The translations under genes were made by a program, and so were the position numbers. Positions 1 to 7,274 of a DNA stretch of 21,708 nucleotides are shown in pieces (the stretch's first letter is position 1; the number at the start of each line of letters is the position of its first letter). The stretch covers positions 1 through 21,708 of the forward strand of contig DATDMG010000129.1 in NCBI GenBank assembly GCA_036518955.1. Direction: 5' to 3'. Under the pieces are notes generated by a model. It was not told the origin of the DNA, ran no database searches, and saw only the letters and a program-made list of their open reading frames with translations. Source of the stretch: DATDMG01 sp036518955. GTDB lineage: Bacteria > Actinomycetota > Actinomycetes > Actinomycetales > Kineosporiaceae.

Positions 1-44
1 CCGTAGCCCGTCGGCGGACCGTAGCCCGTCGGCGGACCGTAGCC
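1..44. repeat. 18-bp in-frame tandem repeat
   Basis: The unit CCGTAGCCCGTCGGCGGA occurs at 1-18 and 19-36, with a partial third copy at 37-44. On the minus strand it encodes the hexapeptide GYGPPT. The array may continue beyond the left edge. Confidence 0.85.
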
Positions 45-248
45 GGAGGGCGCGGCCGCCGGGGGGCCGTCACCGGCAGGGGCGGCCGCCGGCGGGTGGT
101 AGCCGGGTGCGCCCCACCCGGTCGGCGGCGCGGCCGGGCCGACCCAGGTCTGCGGCGCTGCCGCGGCCGGCGGTGGCGGAAGGGCGCGGCGGAGGGGATC
201 GTCCTCCCTCGGCGCCTCGGGCGTGACCCAGCCGGACGGCTCCGCCAT
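1..248 (-). CDS. N-terminal part of a proline/glycine-rich protein (truncated by window edge)
   Basis: An open minus-strand frame starts at ATG 248-246 and runs without a stop to base 1, giving 82 residues beginning MAEPSGWVTPEAPRED. A purine-rich AGGGGG lies 5 nt upstream of the ATG; an in-frame GTG two codons earlier would overlap that site, so the ATG is preferred. The visible part is a disordered Pro/Ala/Gly tail that turns into GYGPPT hexapeptide repeats near the edge. Such cytoplasmic tails commonly precede membrane domains in actinobacteria, and a membrane protein with a glycerophosphodiesterase-type membrane domain often lies divergent from mtrA. That identity is inference only, because no folded domain is visible. 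Confidence 0.72.
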   Translation of the reverse strand, partial: MAEPSGWVTPEAPREDDPLRRALPPPPAAAAPQTWVGPAAPPTGWGAPGYHPPAAAPAGDGPPAAAPSGYGPPTGYGPPTGY

Positions 249-354
249 GGCCACCCCCTCGCCCTCGCCGCAGGCACCATCTTCGCACGCGGTGACGGCG
301 CCCGACCCGGCGGTGGACGGCGACACCCGGTCGGCGGGCCCGGGTGTCGCGGGT

Positions 355-375
355 GGGGTACATGGGGTACATAAT
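355..375 (+). promoter_or_regulatory. Direct repeat and -10-like element in the mtrA upstream region
   Basis: Two adjacent copies of GGGGTACAT lie at 355-363 and 364-372. The second runs into CATAAT (370-375), a 5/6 match to the TATAAT -10 hexamer, but no convincing -35 is spaced from it. The rest of the 258-bp gap between the divergent genes (249-506) shows no other clear signal. Tandem direct repeats suit an OmpR-family regulator such as MtrA, so autoregulation is possible. This is inference from position and geometry, not a match to a verified MtrA consensus. Confidence 0.35.
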
Positions 376-506
376 GGGCTCGATCGGATGCGAACGGCGC
401 CGGGCGGTCACCTGGAGCGCCCCAGAACCCCGTTCTCCCGGGGCGTGGCGAGGTCTGCGCGCGGGTCCGTGGTGTCGTGGCCGGTGAGCGGTGCCACGAT
501 GTGCGC

Positions 507-1184
507 ATGAGGGGACGTGTGCTCGTGGTCGACGACGACACCGCGCTGGCCGAGATGCTCGGGATCGTGCTCCGCGGTGAGGGGTTCGACCCGGTCTTCT
601 GTGCCGACGGCGCCGGCGCGCTGGAGGCGTTCCGGGCCAGCCGCCCCGACCTGGTCCTGCTCGACCTGATGCTGCCGGGCCGCGACGGGATCGAGGTCTG
701 CCGGCAGATCCGCTCCGAGTCCGGCGTCCCGATCGTCATGCTGACGGCCAAGAGCGACACCGTCGACATCGTGCTCGGCCTGGAGTCCGGTGCCGACGAC
801 TACGTGGTGAAGCCGTTCAAGCCCAAGGAGCTGGTGGCGCGGGTCCGGGCCCGGTTGCGCCGCACCGACGAGCCCGCGCCGGAACAGCTCGAGATCGGGG
901 ACCTGTCCATCGACGTCGCCGGGCACGCCGTCCGGCGCGGCGACATGTTGATCAGCCTCACGCCGCTCGAGTTCGACCTGCTGGTGGCCCTCGCCCGCAA
1001 GCCGTGGCAGGTCTTCTCCCGGGAGATCCTGCTGGAGCAGGTCTGGGGGTACCGGCACGCCGCCGACACCCGGTTGGTCAACGTGCACGTCCAGCGGCTT
1101 CGATCGAAGATCGAGAAGGATCCGGAACGCCCCGAGATCGTGGTCACCGTCCGCGGTGTCGGCTACAAGGCCGGCCCGGCGTAG
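507..1184 (+). CDS. mtrA: DNA-binding response regulator MtrA
   Basis: This is a 225-residue OmpR/PhoB-family regulator, close to family length. The receiver domain (about 1-120) has the acidic pocket D9-D10, phosphoacceptor D53 in LVLLDLMLPG, T80 and K102 in the VVKPFKP loop. The C-terminal winged helix (about 130-225) carries the hallmark stretches ISLTPLEFDLLVALARKP and VWGYRHAADTRLVNVHVQRL, nearly the same as those I know from mycobacterial MtrA. The ATG at 507 gives the family N-terminus MRGRVLVVDDD; the frame stays open upstream to 477, but that adds atypical residues. In actinobacteria MtrA, phosphorylated by MtrB, controls cell-wall hydrolase, division and osmotic-response genes. The downstream mtrB and lpqB and the Rv3246c-like gene order support the name. 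Confidence 0.97.
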   Translation: MRGRVLVVDDDTALAEMLGIVLRGEGFDPVFCADGAGALEAFRASRPDLVLLDLMLPGRDGIEVCRQIRSESGVPIVMLTAKSDTVDIVLGLESGADDYVVKPFKPKELVARVRARLRRTDEPAPEQLEIGDLSIDVAGHAVRRGDMLISLTPLEFDLLVALARKPWQVFSREILLEQVWGYRHAADTRLVNVHVQRLRSKIEKDPERPEIVVTVRGVGYKAGPA

Positions 1185-1197
1185 CGGGCGGGGTGCG

Positions 1198-3066
1198 GTG
1201 GCCGGTCCGGGTCGGCAGGGTGGCACGCGCGGCCTCGTCCCGCAGGCCGGGCAGGTCCTGCGGCGGATCGTGCTGAGCCTGCGCGGGTCGATGACGTCGG
1301 CCCGGGCGCGGGTCCGGCGGTCGCTGCTCGTGCGGGTCGTCGCGGCGACGGTGGCGCTCGGGTTGGTCGTCGTCCTCGTGCTCGGCCAGTTCCTGCTCCT
1401 GCGGATCAGCGACGACCTGGTCCGCTCCCGGATGACCCTCGTCGAGGCCGAGTCGAAGAACGCGCTGAGGACGGTGAGTGACAACTTCCGGCATGCGGAC
1501 TTCCGGAACAAGGAGTTCGGCACCTTCCTCAACGACCAGATCGACCAGCTCTCCGGTCCGGGAACCACCCGCGAGGTGCTCCTGCTGCACGCTCGGAGCG
1601 AGCGCGCCCCCGCCGCCATCACCGACCGGATGACCCGGGACCCGGTCCTTGGCACGTTCTCCGTTCCTGCAGACCTGCGCGCCGCGGTGAACCGCGATCC
1701 GACCCGGCAGTTCGCCCGCATCCTCACCCTGCCCCGGCGCCCCGACGGCGGCACCGCCCGGTGGCGGCACGGGGTCATCGCGGTCGGCGGCGTGATCGAC
1801 TTCGGCGCCGTCTACGGCGGCAAGTACGAGCTGTACTTCTTCTACCCGCTCGACAACGAGGTCGCGATCCTCGACAACGTCGAGCGGACCTTCACCGTGG
1901 GCGGCGTCGCCCTGGTGGCGCTGGTCGGCGCCGTGGCCTGGATCGTGACCCGGCAGGTGGTGGCGCCGATCCGGCAGGCCGTGCGAACCGCGGAGCAACT
2001 GGCCTCCGGCCGGCTGGACCGGCGGATGCGCGTGCGCGGCGAGGACGACCTGGCCCGGCTCGCCCGGGCCTTCAACGAGATGGCCGCCAGCCTCGAGCGC
2101 CAGATCCACCAGTTGGAGGAGTTGTCGAGAGTGCAGCGCCGGTTCGTCTCGGACGTCTCGCACGAGCTGCGCACGCCCTTGACGACCATCCGGATGGCCG
2201 GCGAGGTGATGTACGAAGCGCGCCAGTCGTTCGATCCCGCGGTCTCCCGCAGCGCGGAGCTGTTGCAGGACCAGCTCGACCGGTTCGAGGCGTTGCTCTC
2301 CGACCTGCTGGAGGTCAGCCGCTTCGACGCCGGCGCGGCCCAGCTGGAACTGGACACCAGCGACGTCCGCGAGGCGGTGCAGCGCGTCGTCGACGGGCTG
2401 CGGCCGCTCGTGGAGCGGCGCGCCAGCGCACTCACCGTGCGCGCACCGTTGCCCGCCACCGCCGAGTTCGACGCGCGGCGGATCGAGCGAGTGATCAGGA
2501 ACCTGGTCGGCAACGCCATCGAGCACGGCGAGGGGCGCCCCATCATCGTCACGGTGGCCTCGGACGCCGACGCCGTCGCGGTCTGCGTGCGTGACCACGG
2601 AGTCGGGTTGCGGACCAACGAGCAGCGGCTGGTCTTCAACCGGTTCTGGCGCGCCGACCCGGCCCGGGCCCGCTCCACCGGCGGCACCGGCCTGGGCCTG
2701 GCGATCGCGCTCGAGGACGCGCACCTGCACGGGGGCTGGCTCCAGGTGTGGGGTGCCCCCGGGTTGGGCGCGAACTTCCGGCTGACCCTGCCGCGCCGGG
2801 CCGGCGTCGTCCTCGCCGGTTCGCCGCTGCCGCTGGTGCCGCCGGACGCGCCGACCTCGGCCCGCACCGGCGCGCCGGAGCGGACTCCGGTGGCCGTCGT
2901 GGTGGCCGCCGGTGGCACCCAGGTGGTGGCCAGCGACGGCGCGGCCGCCGTGCTGGCCTCCGACTCGTCCGGCTCGATCTCGCTGCCGCCGCTGCGCGCC
3001 GTCGCCGACGAGCCGGCGGCCGCCGGGGATCGGCTCGAGCTCGGGCCGGCCGGGGATCCGGCGTGA
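1198..3066 (+). CDS. mtrB: Sensor histidine kinase MtrB
   Basis: This 622-residue membrane kinase is the partner of MtrA. In order it has: a basic N-terminus, TM1 (about 43-65, rich in V and L), an extracytoplasmic sensor of about 165 residues, TM2 (about 232-251), a HAMP linker, and a HisKA domain with FVSDVSHELRTPL, the phosphorylated His being residue 322. The HATPase domain follows, with an N-box in RNLVGNAIEHGEG, DHGVGL, and the G2 box GGTGLGLAI. A tail of about 90 Ala/Ser/Pro-rich residues follows the kinase and probably explains why it is longer than the roughly 570-residue mycobacterial protein. The GTG at 1198 lies 13 bp after mtrA behind GGGCGGGG. A GTG at 1156 would overlap mtrA and is less likely. 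It is cotranscribed with mtrA and lpqB. Confidence 0.96.
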   Translation: MAGPGRQGGTRGLVPQAGQVLRRIVLSLRGSMTSARARVRRSLLVRVVAATVALGLVVVLVLGQFLLLRISDDLVRSRMTLVEAESKNALRTVSDNFRHADFRNKEFGTFLNDQIDQLSGPGTTREVLLLHARSERAPAAITDRMTRDPVLGTFSVPADLRAAVNRDPTRQFARILTLPRRPDGGTARWRHGVIAVGGVIDFGAVYGGKYELYFFYPLDNEVAILDNVERTFTVGGVALVALVGAVAWIVTRQVVAPIRQAVRTAEQLASGRLDRRMRVRGEDDLARLARAFNEMAASLERQIHQLEELSRVQRRFVSDVSHELRTPLTTIRMAGEVMYEARQSFDPAVSRSAELLQDQLDRFEALLSDLLEVSRFDAGAAQLELDTSDVREAVQRVVDGLRPLVERRASALTVRAPLPATAEFDARRIERVIRNLVGNAIEHGEGRPIIVTVASDADAVAVCVRDHGVGLRTNEQRLVFNRFWRADPARARSTGGTGLGLAIALEDAHLHGGWLQVWGAPGLGANFRLTLPRRAGVVLAGSPLPLVPPDAPTSARTGAPERTPVAVVVAAGGTQVVASDGAAAVLASDSSGSISLPPLRAVADEPAAAGDRLELGPAGDPA

Positions 3067-5132
3067 CCGGGCGACGCCGCCCCCGGGTCCTGGCTGCCAC
3101 CGTGGCGGTCTTGGCCGGCCTGTTGCTCGCCGGCTGCGTGTCCATCCCCAGCGACGGCCCGGTGGTCGACGCCCGCAAGGTCGATGAGGTGAGCGGGCCG
3201 GCAGTGGCCATTCTGCCGCCCGGGCCGACGCCGGGCGCCTCGCCGAGTGCCCTGATCCGGGGCTTCCTGTTCGCCTCCGAGGCCTTCGTCGGGGACCACG
3301 AGAAGGCGCGCGAGTACCTGCTGGAGCCGCCCGGCCCGCGCGTTCGCTGGCTCCCCGACACCTCGGTCGTGATCTACCTCGGCCGAGGCATGCGCCTGAC
3401 GTGGACCCGGGACGGGGTGACCCGCACCGAGCCCGCGCCGGCCCCCGGCGCGTCGTCGTCCCCGTCGTCCGGTTCGTCGTCCGCGTCGTCTCCGTCGTCG
3501 TCCGCGTCGTCGTCCGCGTCGTCTCCGTCGTCGTCCGCGTCGTCCGCGTCGTCCGCGTCGTCTCCGTCGTCGTCCGGTTCGTCGTCTCCCACCGTGGCCG
3601 GGACCGCGCCGGGCCGCCCGGCGGGTACCGCCGCCGGAGCGACCGCCACCGCCGCCGGTCGCGACGAGGTGGCGGACGCACCGCCCGCCCTCGGCGAGAC
3701 GGTGACGGTGACCGTGACGGTGCCGGTCGTGGGTCGGATCAACGACGCGGGGGAGTACACCGCCTCCCCTCCTGGTGACCTCGAGATCCGGACCTTCGTG
3801 CTGACCGGGACCGCCGACGGTTGGCGGATCAGCCGGCTCCAGGACGGCATCCTGATCACCCAGTACGACTTCGAGCTCGCGTTCAAGCCGCTGCCGCTGT
3901 ACTGGTCCGACCCGACGGGCAAGTACCTGGTGCCCGACGTCCGCTGGTTCCCGGTCGCGAACACCTCGTCCACGACGCCGGCCGAGATGGTGTCTGCGTT
4001 GCTGGGCTCGTGCTGCTCCGACCACAGCGGCAACCGAGCCCCGGCCGCCTGGTTGCGCCCGGGCGTGGTGACCGGTGCGCCGCCGAACACCAAGCCCACC
4101 GTGAACGGGGTCAAGGTCGTCGACGGCGTGGCGACCGTGGACCTCACCCGGCAGGCCCGGGAGGCGAACGCCCTCCAGCGGCTGATGCTCAAGAGCCAGC
4201 TCGAGCAGACCTTGGCCGGCGTCAGGCAGACGGCTGTCACGATCGGCAGCGTTACCGTCACGGTGGAGCAGCAGGTCTTCGAGATGCAGGTGGCGCCGTC
4301 CCTGGGTGGTGACGCCCGCGATCCGGACGCCGGCACCGCCGGACCACAGCCACCGCCGGACGTCGAGGACCGGCTGGTCGCCCTAGACACCCGGGGGGCG
4401 ATCGTCCGGGTGGACGGCGGCAAGGTCGTCCCGGTGAAGGGGCTCACCGTCTCGCCGGCGGCCGGGAACTCCTCGCCCGCCGCCGAGTCCGGCGGTGCGG
4501 CATACGCCCTGCTCACCGAGGGTCGCTCCCGGCTGGTGTACGCCGTCCCCTCCGGTCCGACCACCACTCTGGTGTGGGGGAGCGCCCTGCTGCCCCCCAG
4601 CTTCGACCCGTTCGGTTGGGTGTGGACGGCGCAGGAGCAGGCCGGGAACGTCGTCCTGGCGGGGCTACCGGGCAGCGGGGTGCTGCGGGTGCAGGCGCCA
4701 TGGCTGGACGGGGCCCGGATGCGGGCGCTGCGGATCAGCCGCGAAGGGGCCCGCGCCGTCCTCGTGGCCGAGGCGAACGGCGTCACCGAGGCGTTGGTGT
4801 GCAGCGTCGTCCGCGACCCCAAGGGGCGGCCGATCGCGCTCGGCGCGCCGTTGCGGGTGCTCACCGACGCGCAGCAGGTGATCAGTGCGACCTGGATCGA
4901 CCAGACCCACGTCGCGGTGCTGGCCCGGCGAGCCGGGCTGCCGACGCAGCCGTGGATCGTCGAGCTGGGCGGCGGCGTGGAGCAGACCAGCCCGACCGAT
5001 GGGGTGTCCGTGACCGCGGCCAACACCGTACAGGACCTCTACGTGACCACCGCCGGCGGCGCCGTCCGGATGTGGACGGGATCGGGCTGGCAGGACCTGC
5101 CCGGGGTCCGGTGGGCGAGCATGCCGGGCTGA
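3063..5132 (+). CDS. lpqB: Lipoprotein LpqB
   Basis: The GTG at 3063 overlaps the mtrB stop in a GTGA, implying translational coupling. A 689-residue product begins with a basic n-region, a hydrophobic segment and the lipobox L22-A-G-C25, so it should be lipid-anchored on the outer face of the membrane. An N-terminal region with RGFLFASEAF, a GerMN-like domain (around VNGVKVVDGVATVDLT) and a C-terminal beta-propeller-like region follow, as in the LpqB family. LpqB is known to act with MtrB, modulating MtrA signalling and the cell surface. It is longer than the usual roughly 580-600 residues, largely because residues 131-175 form a Ser/Ala/Pro/Gly stretch and an Ala/Thr-rich segment follows. 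The gene order mtrA-mtrB-lpqB supports the name. Confidence 0.95.
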   Translation: MTGRRRPRVLAATVAVLAGLLLAGCVSIPSDGPVVDARKVDEVSGPAVAILPPGPTPGASPSALIRGFLFASEAFVGDHEKAREYLLEPPGPRVRWLPDTSVVIYLGRGMRLTWTRDGVTRTEPAPAPGASSSPSSGSSSASSPSSSASSSASSPSSSASSASSASSPSSSGSSSPTVAGTAPGRPAGTAAGATATAAGRDEVADAPPALGETVTVTVTVPVVGRINDAGEYTASPPGDLEIRTFVLTGTADGWRISRLQDGILITQYDFELAFKPLPLYWSDPTGKYLVPDVRWFPVANTSSTTPAEMVSALLGSCCSDHSGNRAPAAWLRPGVVTGAPPNTKPTVNGVKVVDGVATVDLTRQAREANALQRLMLKSQLEQTLAGVRQTAVTIGSVTVTVEQQVFEMQVAPSLGGDARDPDAGTAGPQPPPDVEDRLVALDTRGAIVRVDGGKVVPVKGLTVSPAAGNSSPAAESGGAAYALLTEGRSRLVYAVPSGPTTTLVWGSALLPPSFDPFGWVWTAQEQAGNVVLAGLPGSGVLRVQAPWLDGARMRALRISREGARAVLVAEANGVTEALVCSVVRDPKGRPIALGAPLRVLTDAQQVISATWIDQTHVAVLARRAGLPTQPWIVELGGGVEQTSPTDGVSVTAANTVQDLYVTTAGGAVRMWTGSGWQDLPGVRWASMPG
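3453..3587 (+). repeat. Serine-rich minisatellite inside lpqB
   Basis: Imperfect repeats of TCGTCG, TCCGCG and TCTCCG units fill 135 bp and encode 45 residues made only of Ser, Ala, Pro and Gly (LpqB residues 131-175). The reading frame is preserved. All six frames are open across it, which creates spurious poly-Asp and poly-Val frames. Confidence 0.9.
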
Positions 5133-5138
5133 CACCTG

Positions 5139-5178
5139 CTCGACCTCGAGCCGCCGGCCTCGACCTCGAGCCGCCGGC
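5139..5178. repeat. 20-bp perfect tandem duplication after lpqB
   Basis: CTCGACCTCGAGCCGCCGGC occurs at 5139-5158 and again at 5159-5178 with no mismatch. Each copy contains the palindrome CTCGAG. It lies in the 236-bp lpqB-comF gap, where I see no strong terminator. Confidence 0.9.
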
Positions 5179-5368
5179 CGACACGCCACGCCGTTGGCCG
5201 GTGCCCGTGCCCGCCCACCAGCCTGGGCTGCCGCAGGGCCGCCCGCGGGAGGGGCGGCGGGAGAGGTTCGGCAGCGCGACTCCTCCACATCGGGACGAAC
5301 GCGCCGGTTGTCCACAGCCTCACCGGGCGGGCGTGCTCTGCCTGCCGGCCTTCGGGCAGCCTGCCGGC

Positions 5369-6277
5369 ATGACGCCCGACATGACCTCGCGACGCCCAGG
5401 TCCGACCCTGTTCGCCCCCGATCCGGTATCCCTCGGCGGGTCGCTCGCGCGGCAGCTGCGCAGCGCAGTGACCGACCTCATCGGGCTCGTGGTCCCCGTC
5501 GACTGCCCCGGGTGCGGTGCCGCTGGCGAGGCCCTGTGTTCGCGCTGTCGGGCCGCCTTCATGCTCCCGGCACGTGCGGTCCGGCTCACCGCATGGCCCA
5601 CGGCGCCACCAGCACGAGCGGCAGCACCGTACGGCGGTCGGGCTCGGCGGGTCGTGGTCGCCTGGAAGGACAGGGGTCGGCACGACCTCACGGGCGTACT
5701 GGCCACGGCACTGGCACGGGCGGTCACCGCTCTGCCGGTCGCTGGGCTCGGCCCTGCCGGGTCGGCCGTCCGGTCTACCGCGCAGCCCCCCGTCAGGGGG
5801 GCCGCTGCCTCGGCCGGTGCCCCACGAGCGCGGGCCGACCCTCTGCGGGCTGAACGAGATCCCTCACGCGGGGTAGTTCTCGTCCCGGTCCCGTCGAGCC
5901 GGCCGGCCCGTCGTCGGCGAGGGGAGCACGTGACCGGCACGCTGGCGCTGCGCGCTGCGGGTCACGTCCGGGAGGCGGGCGGCGACGTCCGGGTGCTCCC
6001 TGTGCTGCGGCTGGCCCGACCGGTCGTGGATCAGGCAGGGCTCGGCCGTTCGGGTCGCCGTGCCAACCTTGACCAGGCGATGGCGGTACGCCGGTCCGGT
6101 ACGGCTGCGATCGCAGGTCGACGCTGCGTCGTCGTCGACGACGTGCTGACCACAGGGGTCACTGTGCGTGAGGCATGCCGTGCCTTGAGCGAGGCGGGTG
6201 CGGTCCCGGTCGGGATCGCGGCCTGCTGCGCGACACCACTCCTCGGCGGACTGTCCGGAGGCGGTTACCTGGACTAA
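5369..6277 (+). CDS. comF: ComF-family phosphoribosyltransferase-like protein
   Basis: About 302 residues from ATG 5369; a second in-frame ATG at 5381 would remove four residues, and neither has a clear ribosome site. The N-terminal part has a four-Cys zinc-ribbon pattern, CPGC (46-49) and CSRC (57-60). The C-terminal phosphoribosyltransferase fold has the PRPP-binding loop VVVDDVLTTGVT (about 253-264). The motif GRSGRRANL before it is typical of ComF/GntX. ComF is needed for DNA uptake in competent Gram-positive bacteria; its role in actinobacteria is unclear. An Ala/Arg/Pro-rich insertion of roughly 50 residues (about 130-175) separates the two conserved halves. It sits between lpqB and hpf as in M. 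tuberculosis (Rv3242c). Confidence 0.9.
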   Translation: MTPDMTSRRPGPTLFAPDPVSLGGSLARQLRSAVTDLIGLVVPVDCPGCGAAGEALCSRCRAAFMLPARAVRLTAWPTAPPARAAAPYGGRARRVVVAWKDRGRHDLTGVLATALARAVTALPVAGLGPAGSAVRSTAQPPVRGAAASAGAPRARADPLRAERDPSRGVVLVPVPSSRPARRRRGEHVTGTLALRAAGHVREAGGDVRVLPVLRLARPVVDQAGLGRSGRRANLDQAMAVRRSGTAAIAGRRCVVVDDVLTTGVTVREACRALSEAGAVPVGIAACCATPLLGGLSGGGYLD

Positions 6278-6373
6278 CGTGGGAGGTATGGGCCGCCCCC
6301 GCCGGTGGTTCCTCGCCGTTCGCAGAGCGTTACGCGGCGGGCTCACCGACAGAGGGCGCATCCGGCGAGATAC

Positions 6374-6380
6374 AGGAGGT
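6374..6380 (+). promoter_or_regulatory. Ribosome binding site that fixes the hpf start
   Basis: AGGAGGT ends 5 nt before GTG 6386. This consensus site rules out the longer in-frame extension beginning at 6305. Confidence 0.85.
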
Positions 6381-6385
6381 CCCCC

Positions 6386-7030
6386 GTGGACATCGTGATC
6401 ACAGGTCGCCACACCGAGGTTCCGGAGCGGTTCCGCCGATTGGTCGAGGAGAAACTCGCCAAAGTGGGGCAGCTGGCGCCCAAGGCGCACCGTGCTGACG
6501 TCGAGTGGTCCCACGAGCGCAACCCGCGCCAGTCCTCGACCTGTGAGAAGGTGGAGATAACCATCCGGGGGAAGGGCCCGGTGATCCGCGCCGAAGCCAG
6601 CGCCGAGGATCCGGCGGCCGCCTTGGACATCGCGTTGGGCAAGCTCGGCGAGCGCTTGCGCCGCACGCGCGACCGGCGCAAGGTGCACCACGGTCGGCAG
6701 GCGCCGGTCTCCCTGCGACAGCTCCCTCACGGTGTCGGCGACGACTTGGTGGGCCTCGACGACGCAGGTTTCACCGACCTGCAGCACGGTGACGACGCCG
6801 CGGGCGCCAGCCCGGTCGTGATCCGGACGAAGGAGCACGCCGCCGTGCCGATGACGCTCGACCAGGCCCTGTACGAGATGGAGCTGGTCGGGCACGACTG
6901 GTTCCTGTTCGTCGACGCCGAGACGAACCGCCCCAGCGTGGTGTACCGCCGCAAGGGCTGGAACTATGGCGTGATCCGGCTGGAGGTCACCGTGCCGGCG
7001 AAGGAGTCGGTCCCCGCGCCGGTCGGCTGA
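6386..7030 (+). CDS. hpf: Ribosome hibernation-promoting factor, long form
   Basis: A 214-residue product from GTG 6386. The N-terminal RaiA/HPF domain (about 1-100) starts VDIVITGRHTEVPERFRRLVEEKL and includes a basic surface segment with RLRRTRDRRKVHH. After a linker, the C-terminal domain (about 150-205) contains MTLDQALYEMELVGHDWFLF and VVYRRKGWNYGVIRL, the signature of long HPF, which dimerises to bring two 70S ribosomes into inactive 100S particles. Length and both domains are complete. It is the equivalent of mycobacterial Rv3241c and sits between comF and secA as there, though here three extra genes separate it from secA. A strong hairpin follows about 70 bp downstream. Confidence 0.96.
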   Translation: MDIVITGRHTEVPERFRRLVEEKLAKVGQLAPKAHRADVEWSHERNPRQSSTCEKVEITIRGKGPVIRAEASAEDPAAALDIALGKLGERLRRTRDRRKVHHGRQAPVSLRQLPHGVGDDLVGLDDAGFTDLQHGDDAAGASPVVIRTKEHAAVPMTLDQALYEMELVGHDWFLFVDAETNRPSVVYRRKGWNYGVIRLEVTVPAKESVPAPVG

Positions 7031-7100
7031 TGGCCGATCCGGGGCGAGGGCACACCCGCCGTGCCGCTCCCCGATCGGACGTCGACCGGACCCCCTGACC

Positions 7101-7134
7101 ACCAGGCGCCGCCTCCGCCCAGGCGGCGCTTGGT
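7101..7134 (+). terminator. Strong hairpin terminator after hpf
   Basis: A 14-bp stem with one G-T pair pairs 7101-7114 with 7121-7134 around a 6-nt loop (CCGCCC). The sequence CCGTTT follows, a short T-run only. The 244-bp gap 7031-7274 holds this hairpin and no other clear feature. Confidence 0.75.
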
Positions 7135-7274
7135 CCGTTTGCGCCTGCCGTTCGCCGGTCTCTTGCCTGCTCGCCCAGCCGGGCATCAGCCGCGCGAGCA
7201 CACGCCGACGGCAGTTCCAGGCGCATTCGTGCTGGTGGAGCAGGGTCCCCGGGCTGTCGGTGGTGGGTGGCACC

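Noticed and set aside
3453..3587. Possible CRISPR-like array in lpqB
   Set aside because: The repeats are short, contiguous and in frame with no unique spacers; it is a coding minisatellite.
1144..3681. 845-residue minus-strand frame across mtrB and lpqB
   Set aside because: Antisense of two well-identified genes, with Thr/Arg repeats arising from the Ser minisatellite.
3374..5026. Minus-strand frame with poly-Asp tract
   Set aside because: Antisense of lpqB; the Asp tract is the complement of the Ser-coding TCG/TCC repeats.
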